Shown piece after piece: positions 1 through 6,341 of a stretch of DNA of 6,341 bases. A model generated the notes under the pieces. It had not been told where the DNA came from and made no database searches. It worked only from the letters and a program-made list of their open reading frames with translations. Position numbers and translations under genes: made by a program. The stretch covers positions 1 to 6,341 of the forward strand of contig NZ_QSDR01000062.1 in the NCBI RefSeq assembly GCF_003464085.1, given 5' to 3'. Positions within the stretch are counted from its first letter, which is position 1. Every line of letters starts with the position of its first letter. This stretch comes from Clostridium sp. AM58-1XD (lineage in GTDB: Bacteria > Bacillota > Clostridia > Lachnospirales > Lachnospiraceae).

Positions 1-2072
1 TATTTTTAACTTTTCTTATTGCTATTTTTTCAGTTATTGCTTTTATTTTTAAAGATAACGTAATTACTGTTTTATGCATTATGTTTTGCTGCACAAATAT
101 ATATTTTTATTTAAGGTATAATCTACATGAATATGTGCTTAAGAGCCTAACGATTCTTTTGGCAGTATGTACGTTATTTATGCTTGGTTTACCCTGGGCT
201 AAGAGCTATAATCAAAAATTTAGAGATGCTAATCACACTTTGAAAATTGAAACAATAGATGAAGAATTCTCTTCTGATCCACCAGTAATAAAGATAAAAG
301 AAATTTTTATTGATGGGAAGAAAGCAGATGTCTCTAATTATGCAACAAATAATCCGATGTGGGTTAAGGGAACAGACATATCCTATGAAGCCACAACAAA
401 ATCTGCATTTATTGCGAATTTAACTATTGATGAAAGTTTGAAAGTGGTTTTTGCGACTAACAGTAATGCAGGAACATGTCTAGTTTATTTAGATGGAAAT
501 ATAACAGGTGCATATGATTTATATTCCTCGGAGGACTCAGAGTATTTAGTTGATTTATCCGATAAAATTCATCCTCGTCCCTTTTCAAAAATGTATTACT
601 TTACATTAGTTATATTATTAGTAATTGTGTATAAAATATTTTCAATACTTTTGGATAAAGCGTTAAAAAAGAAGACCTCTGATTATTTTGCTTGGTTTGA
701 ATTGACATGGCCTTGCGCTTTAGTCTGGTTTGTCTATTACCTTGGCTTTTATCCAGCACTCTTTTCAGTTGATACATTTAATCAATACGAGCAGGCTACA
801 TTAAAAATATTTGATGATTGGCATCCGGTAGCTCATACTTTACTGATTCGGTACATTGGATTTATCTCAAAAAATCCTGCAATAATTGTATTATTGCAAA
901 TAATTGTTTCTATTTATTTTCTTGGAAAAGCACTACAGTTATTATGCGAGAATGGATTATCGAAGAGGATTGCTTTTATCATTAGCTGTGGATTTGCACT
1001 GTTTCCTGCTAATGGGGTAATGCTTGTTAATATTTGGAAGGATATACCTTATTCTATCGCTATATTAGGCATTAGTTACGAGATTTTATTTATGTGTCTT
1101 GATATGGAGTTATGGCTGTCTAGAAAGCGCAATATAGCCATAACAATTTGTACCCTAATCACTATTGCATTATTCAGACACAACGGTTTTGTTCCATATA
1201 TATTTACAGTAATATGCCTAGTGGTACTATTAAGAAAAAAAATAAAAAGTGCTTTTAAAATAGTTATTATCTCTACGGTTATTATTTTTGTTATTAAAGT
1301 AGGGGTCTATAAAGTTTATGATGTACATCCCAAACCGGAGGGGGTAGCATATTCTTTTCTAGCCCACAATATGGGGACAGTGTATGTTGAAGGGGGGAAT
1401 TTGGACAGTGATGATTTGTTATTTATGGAAAAGATTATGCCTTTAGATCTTTGGAAAAACAATTATCACGCATATTCTCATAATACATATGTATCAGGCT
1501 ACCCTTACATTCAAAAATTATCTGAATATAAAGATGGATTTCTAAGAAATTATTTAAAAATTGCAGTCAAAAATATTCCTTTAGTTGTCAAGGATATATT
1601 TCAACTAACAAATATGATTTGGGAATTTAAAACACCGGAAGGCTCTTATATTTATATTGCTGAGTATACAGATGATTTTACCGATAAAAACCAAGAGATG
1701 ATAACAGGACAAAAGATTTTTGCGGACTATATGAGTTATAGAAAAACTCCTTTGACTAATTCACTGATAAAAGTTATACAATCAACATCGAAACGAGGTC
1801 CCGATATTATTTTTTGGAGGTTTGCTTGGATGCATTTAATTGGACTATTTGGCGTGCTATTAATTATATCCCGTAAACGCTATTCCCTTTTGGGCATATA
1901 TATACCTTATGCTACAAATATTTTATCGTTGTTTGTTTCGATGATATCTCAGAGTTATCGATACGTTTACTCAACAACTATGGTATTTCCGATAATTGTA
2001 GGAATTACCATTATGCTTTTAGGCACAGGAGAAAAAAATGAAACTAATAATACAAATACCCTGTTACAATGA
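1..2072 (+). CDS. DUF6020-like polytopic membrane protein, probable GT-C glycosyltransferase (5' partial)
   Basis: Probable integral-membrane glycosyltransferase using a lipid-linked sugar on the outer face. The frame is open to the left edge: the 26 codons at 3-80 encode a hydrophobic helix (FLTFLIAIFSVIAFIF), and the first ATG (81) has no ribosome binding site, so the real start lies outside the window. Numbering residues from that ATG, 663 are seen. A helix at 20-39 is followed by a polar, strand-rich stretch at about 41-169 that should be extracytoplasmic. About ten more helices follow (roughly 170-191, 208-228, 266-286, 296-341, 351-410, 580-648), with a second long polar loop at 411-579. 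Motifs resembling DUF6020 proteins are FYPALFSVDTFNQ (D231), DDWHPVAHT (H248), NIWKDIPYS (K320, D321) and FRHNG (366-369). By analogy with GT-C enzymes, D231 in a loop after a helix is a candidate catalytic acid. The family is recalled from motifs, not searched; donor and acceptor are unknown. The 3' end overlaps the next gene by 35 bases. Confidence 0.8.
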   Translation, partial: FLTFLIAIFSVIAFIFKDNVITVLCIMFCCTNIYFYLRYNLHEYVLKSLTILLAVCTLFMLGLPWAKSYNQKFRDANHTLKIETIDEEFSSDPPVIKIKEIFIDGKKADVSNYATNNPMWVKGTDISYEATTKSAFIANLTIDESLKVVFATNSNAGTCLVYLDGNITGAYDLYSSEDSEYLVDLSDKIHPRPFSKMYYFTLVILLVIVYKIFSILLDKALKKKTSDYFAWFELTWPCALVWFVYYLGFYPALFSVDTFNQYEQATLKIFDDWHPVAHTLLIRYIGFISKNPAIIVLLQIIVSIYFLGKALQLLCENGLSKRIAFIISCGFALFPANGVMLVNIWKDIPYSIAILGISYEILFMCLDMELWLSRKRNIAITICTLITIALFRHNGFVPYIFTVICLVVLLRKKIKSAFKIVIISTVIIFVIKVGVYKVYDVHPKPEGVAYSFLAHNMGTVYVEGGNLDSDDLLFMEKIMPLDLWKNNYHAYSHNTYVSGYPYIQKLSEYKDGFLRNYLKIAVKNIPLVVKDIFQLTNMIWEFKTPEGSYIYIAEYTDDFTDKNQEMITGQKIFADYMSYRKTPLTNSLIKVIQSTSKRGPDIIFWRFAWMHLIGLFGVLLIISRKRYSLLGIYIPYATNILSLFVSMISQSYRYVYSTTMVFPIIVGITIMLLGTGEKNETNNTNTLLQ
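2027..2031 (+). promoter_or_regulatory. Ribosome binding site of the GT2 gene
   Basis: AGGAG lies six bases before the ATG at 2038, inside the coding sequence of the upstream membrane protein. It fixes the start of the glycosyltransferase in the overlap and suggests that its translation is coupled to the upstream gene. Confidence 0.75.
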
Positions 2073-3006
2073 GGCACAGACTTTGGAAATAGCTTTGAAT
2101 GCTTTGCCAAAACAGATAGACGGCATTGATATCATTGAATATTTAATAATTAATGATGGGAGCAAAGATAACACGGTAGAGGTTGCTCGCAATTGGGGTG
2201 TACAATATATTGTTAATTTTCTTCAAAACAAAGGCCTTGCCAAGGGATTTATGGCTGGACTGGATGCTTGCCTTCAAAATGGGGCCGATATAATAGTCAA
2301 TACGGATGCCGATAATCAATACTGTGGTGAGGACATTGAAAAATTAGTCCGTCCTATTATTAATGGAGTTGCAGACATTGTTATCGGAGAAAGACCGATT
2401 GATGACACGGAGCATTTTTCACCTTTAAAAAAGAAACTTCAGCATTTTGGAAGCTGGGTTGTAAGGAAAGCCTCAAACTCGGATATCCCAGATGCCCCCA
2501 GTGGATTTCGGGCATATAGCAGGGAAGCTGCGCTCCGAATGAATGTTGTAAATGAATATACATATACCCTAGAGACAATCGTTCAGGCCGGGCGGGATAA
2601 GATTGCAATGGTTTCGGTCCCAATACGTACAAACCCAGAATTGAGGAGTTCCAGACTTTTCAATAGCATGTTTGGATATGTTAAGAAATCTATGCTGACA
2701 ATTATCCGAGCTTTTATGATGTACAAACCGTTACGCTTTTTTACTCTTCTGGGGAGTTTTCCAATTATTGTTGGAATTGGGATTGGCTTACGTTTTTTAT
2801 ACTATTTTGTAACTGGCTACGGTAATGGACATATACAATCATTAATTCTAGCTACCTGTCTAATTATGGTGGGGGTACAAACTATTGTTGTTGGTTTACA
2901 AGCAGATGTGATAGCAGCAAACCGTAAAATATTGGAGGACATCCAATATCATGTAAGAAAAATAAATTACAGTAAGGACACTACGCAGAATGGAACAAAC
3001 GAGTAA
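2038..3006 (+). CDS. Family 2 glycosyltransferase with two C-terminal membrane helices (polyprenyl-phosphate sugar synthase type)
   Basis: Likely transfers a sugar from a nucleotide donor to polyprenyl phosphate at the inner face of the membrane. The 322-residue protein has a GT-A fold domain at about 1-230: IPCYNE (7-12), INDGSKDNT (38-46), the DxD metal and nucleotide site in NTDADNQY (D90, D92), and SGFRAYSREA (155-164). Two hydrophobic segments follow at about 233-257 and 267-288, then a short basic tail. This domain order and length fit the DPM1/GtrB/ArnC-like group. The start at 2038 is supported by an AGGAG site and by IPCYNE falling right after the N-terminus, as is usual. It overlaps the DUF6020-like gene by 35 bases and the GtrA gene by 17. 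That GtrA follows directly supports a role in a lipid-linked sugar pathway. Which sugar it uses cannot be read from the sequence; UDP-glucose, UDP-GlcNAc or UDP-glucuronate are all possible. Confidence 0.9.
   Translation: MKLIIQIPCYNEAQTLEIALNALPKQIDGIDIIEYLIINDGSKDNTVEVARNWGVQYIVNFLQNKGLAKGFMAGLDACLQNGADIIVNTDADNQYCGEDIEKLVRPIINGVADIVIGERPIDDTEHFSPLKKKLQHFGSWVVRKASNSDIPDAPSGFRAYSREAALRMNVVNEYTYTLETIVQAGRDKIAMVSVPIRTNPELRSSRLFNSMFGYVKKSMLTIIRAFMMYKPLRFFTLLGSFPIIVGIGIGLRFLYYFVTGYGNGHIQSLILATCLIMVGVQTIVVGLQADVIAANRKILEDIQYHVRKINYSKDTTQNGTNE
2974..2978 (+). promoter_or_regulatory. Probable ribosome binding site of the GtrA gene
   Basis: AAGGA sits 11 bases before the ATG at 2990, within the end of the glycosyltransferase gene. 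The spacing is longer than ideal, so expression probably depends on re-initiation or coupling across the 17-base overlap. Confidence 0.5.
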
Positions 3007-3433
3007 GAAAAGCTTCCTATTAAAAATGATTAATCGTGAAACTGTTAGCTATGGACTTTTCGGAGTCCTCACATCTGCTTTAAATGTAGGACTGTTTCAA
3101 TTGTTATTATGGTGCAATCTGGATTATAAGTATGCTAATTTAATAACTTTGGTAATAGTTAAATTGATTGCCTACGTATGTAATAAGAATTTCGTTTTTC
3201 ATAGCAAAACTGGAAGCTATATGGGGTTAGTTAAAGAGTTTTGCCGATTTGTAGTTGCACGTGGACTCACCATGATAATCGATTATGCAGGGCTTATAAT
3301 AATGGTTGAACTATTGATGTGTGATAAATTTTTAAGTAAATGTTTTATTACTGCTTTTGTAATTATTATTAATTATTTTATCGGAAAGAAGCATGTTTTT
3401 AAAGACAGTACAAGAAAGGATACGGGAATATGA
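2990..3433 (+). CDS. GtrA-family membrane protein (putative lipid-linked sugar translocation)
   Basis: Small four-helix membrane protein of the GtrA/DPMS type. The founding GtrA is proposed to help flip polyprenyl-phosphate-linked glucose across the inner membrane in O-antigen modification; other members associate with polysaccharide and teichoic-acid glycosylation. The 147 residues match the usual family length. Helices fall at about 20-41, 48-65, 85-109 and 117-135. After helix two comes NKNFVF (65-70), and after helix four GKKHVF (132-137); this paired N/K-rich motif ending in VF is characteristic of the family. An opening [13 protein letters not shown] (20-32) is also typical. It starts inside the preceding glycosyltransferase gene and its stop overlaps the dehydrogenase start (ATGA), so all these genes are very likely co-translated. 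Whether it flips the lipid-linked sugar itself or supports the glycosyltransferase is unsettled for the family. Confidence 0.9.
   Translation: MEQTSKKSFLLKMINRETVSYGLFGVLTSALNVGLFQLLLWCNLDYKYANLITLVIVKLIAYVCNKNFVFHSKTGSYMGLVKEFCRFVVARGLTMIIDYAGLIIMVELLMCDKFLSKCFITAFVIIINYFIGKKHVFKDSTRKDTGI
3415..3420 (+). promoter_or_regulatory. Ribosome binding site of the UDP-glucose dehydrogenase gene
   Basis: AAAGGA lies nine bases before the ATG at 3430, inside the end of the GtrA gene. With the ATGA stop/start overlap it indicates translational coupling. Confidence 0.6.
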
Positions 3434-4260
3434 AAATTGCAGTTGCGGGTACTGGGTATGTGGGATTGTCAAATGCAGTTTTATTATCACAGCATAATGA
3501 CGTATATGCATTAGATATAGATCAGAATAAAGTTGAGAAAATCAACCAGAAAGTTTCGCCTGTCATTGATGTAGAATTACAGGAATACCTGCAAAACAGA
3601 TCTTTGAGTCTAAAAGCAACACTTAACATGAACGAAGCATATAATGGTGCTGAATTTGTAATTGTTTCAACGCCAACAAATTATGACCCAAAGAAAAACT
3701 ATTTTGATACAAGTTCTGTGGAAAATGTAGTCAATAACGTACTGAAGATCGAACCTAATGCAACTATCATAATTAAGTCTACTGTACCAGTTGGGTACAC
3801 AAAAGAGTTAAGAAAAAAATTTCATACGGATCATATAGTATTCGCACCAGAATTTCTTCGGGAAGGAAAGGCCCTTTATGATAATCTTTATCCATCCAGA
3901 ATTGTCATTGGTGATACTTCGGATCGTGCCAAAGTTTTTGCTGGTCTACTGATGGAGGGCGCTTTAAAAAGAGATATTCCTGTGTTATATACAAATTCTA
4001 CGGAAGCAGAAGCCATTAAATTGTTTGCAAATACATATCTTGCGATGCGGGTTGCCTTTTTTAATGAATTAGATACATATGCTGAGGTACGTGGCTTAAA
4101 TACAAAACAGATTATCACCGGTGTATCCTTAGATCCTAGGATTGGGGATTTTTATAATAATCCCTCCTTTGGTTATGGTGCTACTGCCTTCCAAAGGATA
4201 CAAAACAATTACTTGCTAATTATGCAGATGTCCCTAATAATATTATTACTGCAATCGTAG
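3430..4260 (+). CDS. N-terminal fragment of UDP-glucose 6-dehydrogenase as literally encoded
   Basis: If the sequence is taken at face value, translation from 3430 gives 276 residues. The first 250 are native: the NAD-binding domain and the central helical domain up to FGYG. The last 26 are out of frame, beginning [10 protein letters not shown], and end at TAG 4258-4260. The product would lack the catalytic cysteine, the following lysine and aspartate, and the whole UDP-binding C-terminal domain, so it should have no dehydrogenase activity. Confidence 0.6.
   Translation: MKIAVAGTGYVGLSNAVLLSQHNDVYALDIDQNKVEKINQKVSPVIDVELQEYLQNRSLSLKATLNMNEAYNGAEFVIVSTPTNYDPKKNYFDTSSVENVVNNVLKIEPNATIIIKSTVPVGYTKELRKKFHTDHIVFAPEFLREGKALYDNLYPSRIVIGDTSDRAKVFAGLLMEGALKRDIPVLYTNSTEAEAIKLFANTYLAMRVAFFNELDTYAEVRGLNTKQIITGVSLDPRIGDFYNNPSFGYGATAFQRIQNNYLLIMQMSLIILLLQS
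4180..4181 (+). other. Frameshift site in ugd
   Basis: The sequence reads ggt-tat-ggt-gctactgcctt where an intact gene would read ggt-tat-ggt-ggctactgcctt. Loss of one G of a GG pair turns GYGGYCLPKD into GYGATAFQR. The base can be placed only to within the neighbouring Gs. No slippery heptamer of the X XXY YYZ kind is present here. A -1 slip at this point would give GYG-C-YCLPKD instead of the conserved GYGGYCLPKD. Programmed frameshifting is therefore unlikely. Confidence 0.85.
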
Positions 4261-4595
4261 ATGCAAATAGAACCAGAAAAGATTTTATAGCAGAACAGAT
4301 AATCGATCGTAATCCCAAAATTGTCGGTATTTACCGACTGACAATGAAATCGGATTCTGATAATTTTAGGCAGTCATCTATACAAGGTATTATGAAAAGA
4401 ATTAAAGCAAAGGGAATTCCTGTAATTGTATATGAACCTACTATGACAGAAAGTACATTCTATGGTTCAAAAGTTATCAAAGATTTAAAAGAGTTTAAGA
4501 ATTATGCGGAAATTATTATTGCCAATCGATATGATAAAATGTTATCTGATGTAAATGAGAAAGTATATACGAGGGATATCTTGGGTCGAGACTAA
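4182..4595 (+). pseudogene. C-terminal remainder of UDP-glucose 6-dehydrogenase, out of frame with its start
   Basis: These 137 codons run without a stop, from [11 protein letters not shown] through the UDP-binding domain to ...DILGRD. They include the catalytic cysteine and aspartate and the family-typical [14 protein letters not shown] stretch. The only plausible internal start, ATG 4344, encodes MKSDSDN in the middle of that motif and has no ribosome binding site before it. Independent translation as an 83-residue protein is therefore not believable. Confidence 0.85.
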
Positions 4596-4613
4596 ATGGT
4601 TATCTTGAATAAT

Positions 4614-4619
4614 AAGGAG
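4614..4619 (+). promoter_or_regulatory. Ribosome binding site of the hydrolase-TPR gene
   Basis: AAGGAG lies seven bases before the ATG at 4627. This near-ideal site fixes the start and allows translation of this gene independently of the broken upstream dehydrogenase. The 31-base gap (4596-4626) has no clear promoter or terminator, so it is probably on the same transcript. Confidence 0.8.
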
Positions 4620-4626
4620 TCAATAA

Positions 4627-5964
4627 ATGGATGTAGAGATTTTATTTGAAGGAAGTGACATTAGATTAACAAAAATACAGGGAACTAAACAGGTGGCAAT
4701 TATTACCTTTAATGCTTATACCATATCGAAAGATCCGATAATTGCCACCAATTTTGAAAAGGGCTTTGCTTGTGGTTTGTTTGCAGGAAATGGTTTTACT
4801 GAGTATCATATAGTTACTAACAAAAACGATTGGTTTCAATCTGATGAAATGGAAGGTGTTATTCATATTATTCAGAATGATACGAAACTTTATAAACGAA
4901 TCGTATCTTATGGTAGCAGTATGGGGGGATTCGGGGCAATAAATTTTTCAGAAGCCCTTCATTCGGTTTTTGTCACTCTGTGTCCGCAGTATTCTATTCG
5001 TCCTCAAGAAATTTCTGGAGACATGCGGTGGGCGTATGAGAGTTCTAAGATAAAATTTCATCATAATTATATTAAAGATGGCAGTTGTATAAACAATAGT
5101 GGATATATTTTTTATGACTGTTTAAGCGAAGATGGGTTTCATGCAGAACAGATTAAGAAACGGACATGTGCCACTTTGATTAATATACCTTATGCAGGTC
5201 ATCTTATAGGAGATATTCTTAACGATGTATATGGAATAAAACAAATTGTAGAAGAAATTGCTTTAGAAGAATTTTCTGAAGACGTATTTAATATGGAATT
5301 TGAATATAAGAAACAGACATCCATAGCCTGGCTGATTAAAAAAAACTTTTTCTTGTTAAAAAATGGGACTACCGATATATGTAAGAACCAACTAGATTTG
5401 ATCCCTGTTTCAGAACGCTTATTGAGAAATACCGGTCTTTGCCTTATGTATCTAGAAATATTATTACTCACTGAATCGGATGCTACTTCTTTTGCAGAAA
5501 AGGTATTAAACTTCAAAAGCTCAGAAGAGCTTGATCGGTATACCTTCTTTTCTGAAAAGTTTATGGAGTATAAAAAATATGACATGGCAAACACTATATT
5601 AAAAAAGGCACTTTTAAAGTATAAAACGGCAAGACTATTTTACAATCAAAGTGTCACACTCTTTAATCTGGGAGAACTAGATGAGGCATTAATCTCTATT
5701 AACAATGCAATTCTAATCGATGGAAAAGCAGAGTATTATTACTACTTGGGAGAGTTATTATTAATTAAGCAAGATTATCTAAATTCAGAAAAAGCATATT
5801 TACATGCAATACAAGATAATGGAACTGTTTGGTATTATTATTCCGGATTGAGCAGCCTATACAATGCTCTAGGGAGACATGAACTGGCAAGAGAAAATAT
5901 TAAAAAAGCGATATCTGTAACGCAAGATGCTTCTACCAAAGAATTTTTGAGAAATCAGCTATAA
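4627..5964 (+). CDS. Alpha/beta-hydrolase-like protein with C-terminal TPR repeats
   Basis: Function not established. The 445-residue protein has two parts. Residues about 1-215 look like an alpha/beta hydrolase: VAIITFNAY (23-31) as an early strand, then the nucleophile elbow SYGSSMGGFGA (94-104) with S98 as candidate nucleophile. After YIFYD (160-164), D164 is a candidate acid (D169 is another), and H192 in YAGHLIGD is the candidate histidine. The order Ser-Asp-His is right for the fold. Residues about 305-440 form helical pairs of TPR type: roughly 335-366 with GELDEALISINNAI, 368-399 and 401-433 with ALGRHELARENIKKAI. No signal peptide or membrane helix is seen, so it is probably cytoplasmic or membrane-associated through partners. 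By position, after glycan genes, it could be an esterase or acyltransferase acting on a sugar or glycoprotein, loosely recalling Asp2 of accessory Sec systems, a cytoplasmic hydrolase-fold sugar acetyltransferase. That analogy is inference only. The TPR part probably binds a partner protein. Confidence 0.8.
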   Translation: MDVEILFEGSDIRLTKIQGTKQVAIITFNAYTISKDPIIATNFEKGFACGLFAGNGFTEYHIVTNKNDWFQSDEMEGVIHIIQNDTKLYKRIVSYGSSMGGFGAINFSEALHSVFVTLCPQYSIRPQEISGDMRWAYESSKIKFHHNYIKDGSCINNSGYIFYDCLSEDGFHAEQIKKRTCATLINIPYAGHLIGDILNDVYGIKQIVEEIALEEFSEDVFNMEFEYKKQTSIAWLIKKNFFLLKNGTTDICKNQLDLIPVSERLLRNTGLCLMYLEILLLTESDATSFAEKVLNFKSSEELDRYTFFSEKFMEYKKYDMANTILKKALLKYKTARLFYNQSVTLFNLGELDEALISINNAILIDGKAEYYYYLGELLLIKQDYLNSEKAYLHAIQDNGTVWYYYSGLSSLYNALGRHELARENIKKAISVTQDASTKEFLRNQL

Positions 5965-6341
5965 TTAAATTAGCAATATGCTTTTATGGAATATGTTGTA
6001 TACTTATGTATAAAAGTTATCCAATGGTAGGTAATGAGGCATTCAAAATTACTAATTGAAAATAATTATACGCGATTTTGACCTCCATAATCAAAGAATT
6101 AAACTTTAGGGATTGAAATCAGGTATTAGCCTAAAATAGCATACGGTAATGCCGGGTTTGTGCTATTAGACATGGTAGATGTCAATATGAATTATTAACA
6201 GAAATTCAATTAAATAGACATTCTCAGAATTACATTACATATATGAAAAGAGTGTAGTAGCGTTTAGAAAAATTATACAGATATTATAATCAATGGCGTA
6301 GAACATTCTAAAAATATTACAATCTTATATTGCGACTTTTT
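5965..6341 (+). other. Intergenic stretch without a convincing gene
   Basis: This 377-base AT-rich stretch has stops in all forward frames and no open frame of useful length with a ribosome binding site. The short inverted repeats just after the hydrolase gene, AGCA-ATA-TGCT (5973-5983) and TATAC-TTAT-GTATA (5999-6012), are too weak to call a terminator. A promoter-like pair, TTGACC (6078-6083) and TAAACT (6100-6105) with a 16-base spacer, is at chance level. A stronger inverted repeat lies at 6135-6167. Near the right edge a short frame is faintly transposase-like. The stretch may be decayed sequence or the leader of a gene beyond the window. Confidence 0.5.
6135..6167. repeat. Imperfect inverted repeat / stem-loop
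   Basis: AATAGCA (6135-6141) pairs perfectly with TGCTATT (6161-6167). Inside, CGGT (6144-6147) can pair with GCCG (6151-6154), using one G-U pair around an AAT loop, leaving an asymmetric internal bulge. No T-run follows, so it is not an intrinsic terminator. It could be a regulatory RNA structure, an operator-like site or chance. Confidence 0.35.

Larger units (their letters stand above)
3430..4595 (+). pseudogene. ugd: UDP-glucose 6-dehydrogenase, interrupted by a one-base deletion
   Basis: The intact enzyme oxidises UDP-glucose to UDP-glucuronate in the cytoplasm with two NAD+, feeding glycan synthesis. The gene reads in one frame for 250 codons (3430-4179) and continues in another from 4182 to the stop at 4595. 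Adding one base at about 4180 restores 388 residues, the usual size of the short Gram-positive form. In the restored protein: Rossmann loop GTGYVGLS (7-14) with D29 for the NAD ribose; STPTNYDP (80-87); STVPVG (117-122, T118); PEFLREG (140-146, E141, E145); [12 protein letters not shown] with K197 and N201; GYGGYCLPKD with catalytic C253 and D257; and the C-terminal nucleotide-binding part with [15 protein letters not shown]. These correspond to the catalytic residues known from the streptococcal enzyme. The restored frame has no other defect, so this is a fresh mutation or a read error rather than an old decaying gene. Family certainty is very high; whether the gene is really broken is not. 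Confidence 0.9.

Noticed and set aside
81..83. ATG at 81 as the true start of the DUF6020-like protein.
   Set aside because: There is no ribosome binding site before it, and the same frame continues upstream to the window edge with a clear hydrophobic helix.
2381..2632. Open frame on the minus strand inside the glycosyltransferase gene (83 codons).
   Set aside because: It lies wholly opposite a well-supported GT2 domain and its translation shows no recognisable domain.
4177..4187. Programmed ribosomal frameshift in the dehydrogenase gene.
   Set aside because: There is no slippery heptamer, and a -1 slip would not restore the conserved second glycine of GYGGYC. Dehydrogenases of this family are not known to be made this way.
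4344..4595. A separate 83-residue gene starting at ATG 4344.
   Set aside because: It is the out-of-frame C-terminus of UDP-glucose dehydrogenase. The start lies inside a conserved motif and lacks a ribosome binding site.
5199..5594. Open frame on the minus strand inside the hydrolase-TPR gene (131 codons).
   Set aside because: It is a shadow of a convincing forward gene with an ideal ribosome binding site. Its Ser/Asn-rich, low-order translation has no domain features.
5973..6012. Intrinsic terminator for the operon just after the last gene.
   Set aside because: The two short hairpins have only four or five weak pairs and no proper T-run. The true terminator was not identified.
6090..6120. 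A stretch ending GGGATTGAAAT that resembles the 3' end of some CRISPR repeats.
   Set aside because: Only one copy is present and nothing similar recurs at 60-70 base spacing, so there is no array.

Overview
The window looks like the chromosome of an AT-rich, Gram-positive, Clostridia-type bacterium, possibly Lachnospiraceae. This rests on low G+C composition, strong AGGAG-type ribosome binding sites, tightly overlapping genes and the character of the proteins. The placement is an inference; there is no rRNA or other marker gene here. All genes are on the + strand.

Positions 1-4595 hold four tightly packed genes that look like one operon for building and modifying a surface glycan. (1) A large multi-spanning membrane protein of the DUF6020 type, a probable GT-C-like glycosyltransferase, is cut off at its 5' end by the window edge. 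(2) A family 2 glycosyltransferase with two C-terminal membrane helices overlaps it by 35 bases. (3) A small GtrA-family membrane protein overlaps gene 2 by 17 bases. (4) A UDP-glucose 6-dehydrogenase gene overlaps gene 3 by 4 bases (ATGA). Genes 1-3 have the layout of a three-component lipid-linked sugar system. In that model the family 2 enzyme charges a polyprenyl phosphate with a sugar on the cytoplasmic side, GtrA helps move it across the membrane, and the polytopic enzyme transfers the sugar outside the cell. Gene 4 would supply UDP-glucuronate.

The dehydrogenase gene is broken in this sequence. One G is missing at about 4180, inside the codons for the catalytic GYGGYCLPKD motif. Putting one base back gives an unbroken 388-residue enzyme with every expected motif, so the lesion is either very recent or a sequencing/assembly error.

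After a 31-base gap with its own strong ribosome binding site comes a 445-residue protein (4627-5964). It has an N-terminal alpha/beta-hydrolase domain with a GSSMGG nucleophile elbow and C-terminal TPR-like repeats. It lacks a signal peptide and is probably cytoplasmic. Its link to the glycan pathway rests on position only, and it is the least characterised gene here.

Positions 5965-6341 contain no convincing gene. They hold an imperfect 33-base inverted repeat (6135-6167), a weak promoter-like pair, and a very short stretch near the right edge that faintly recalls the C-terminus of an IS3-type transposase. No tRNA, rRNA, CRISPR array, riboswitch or clear intrinsic terminator was found.
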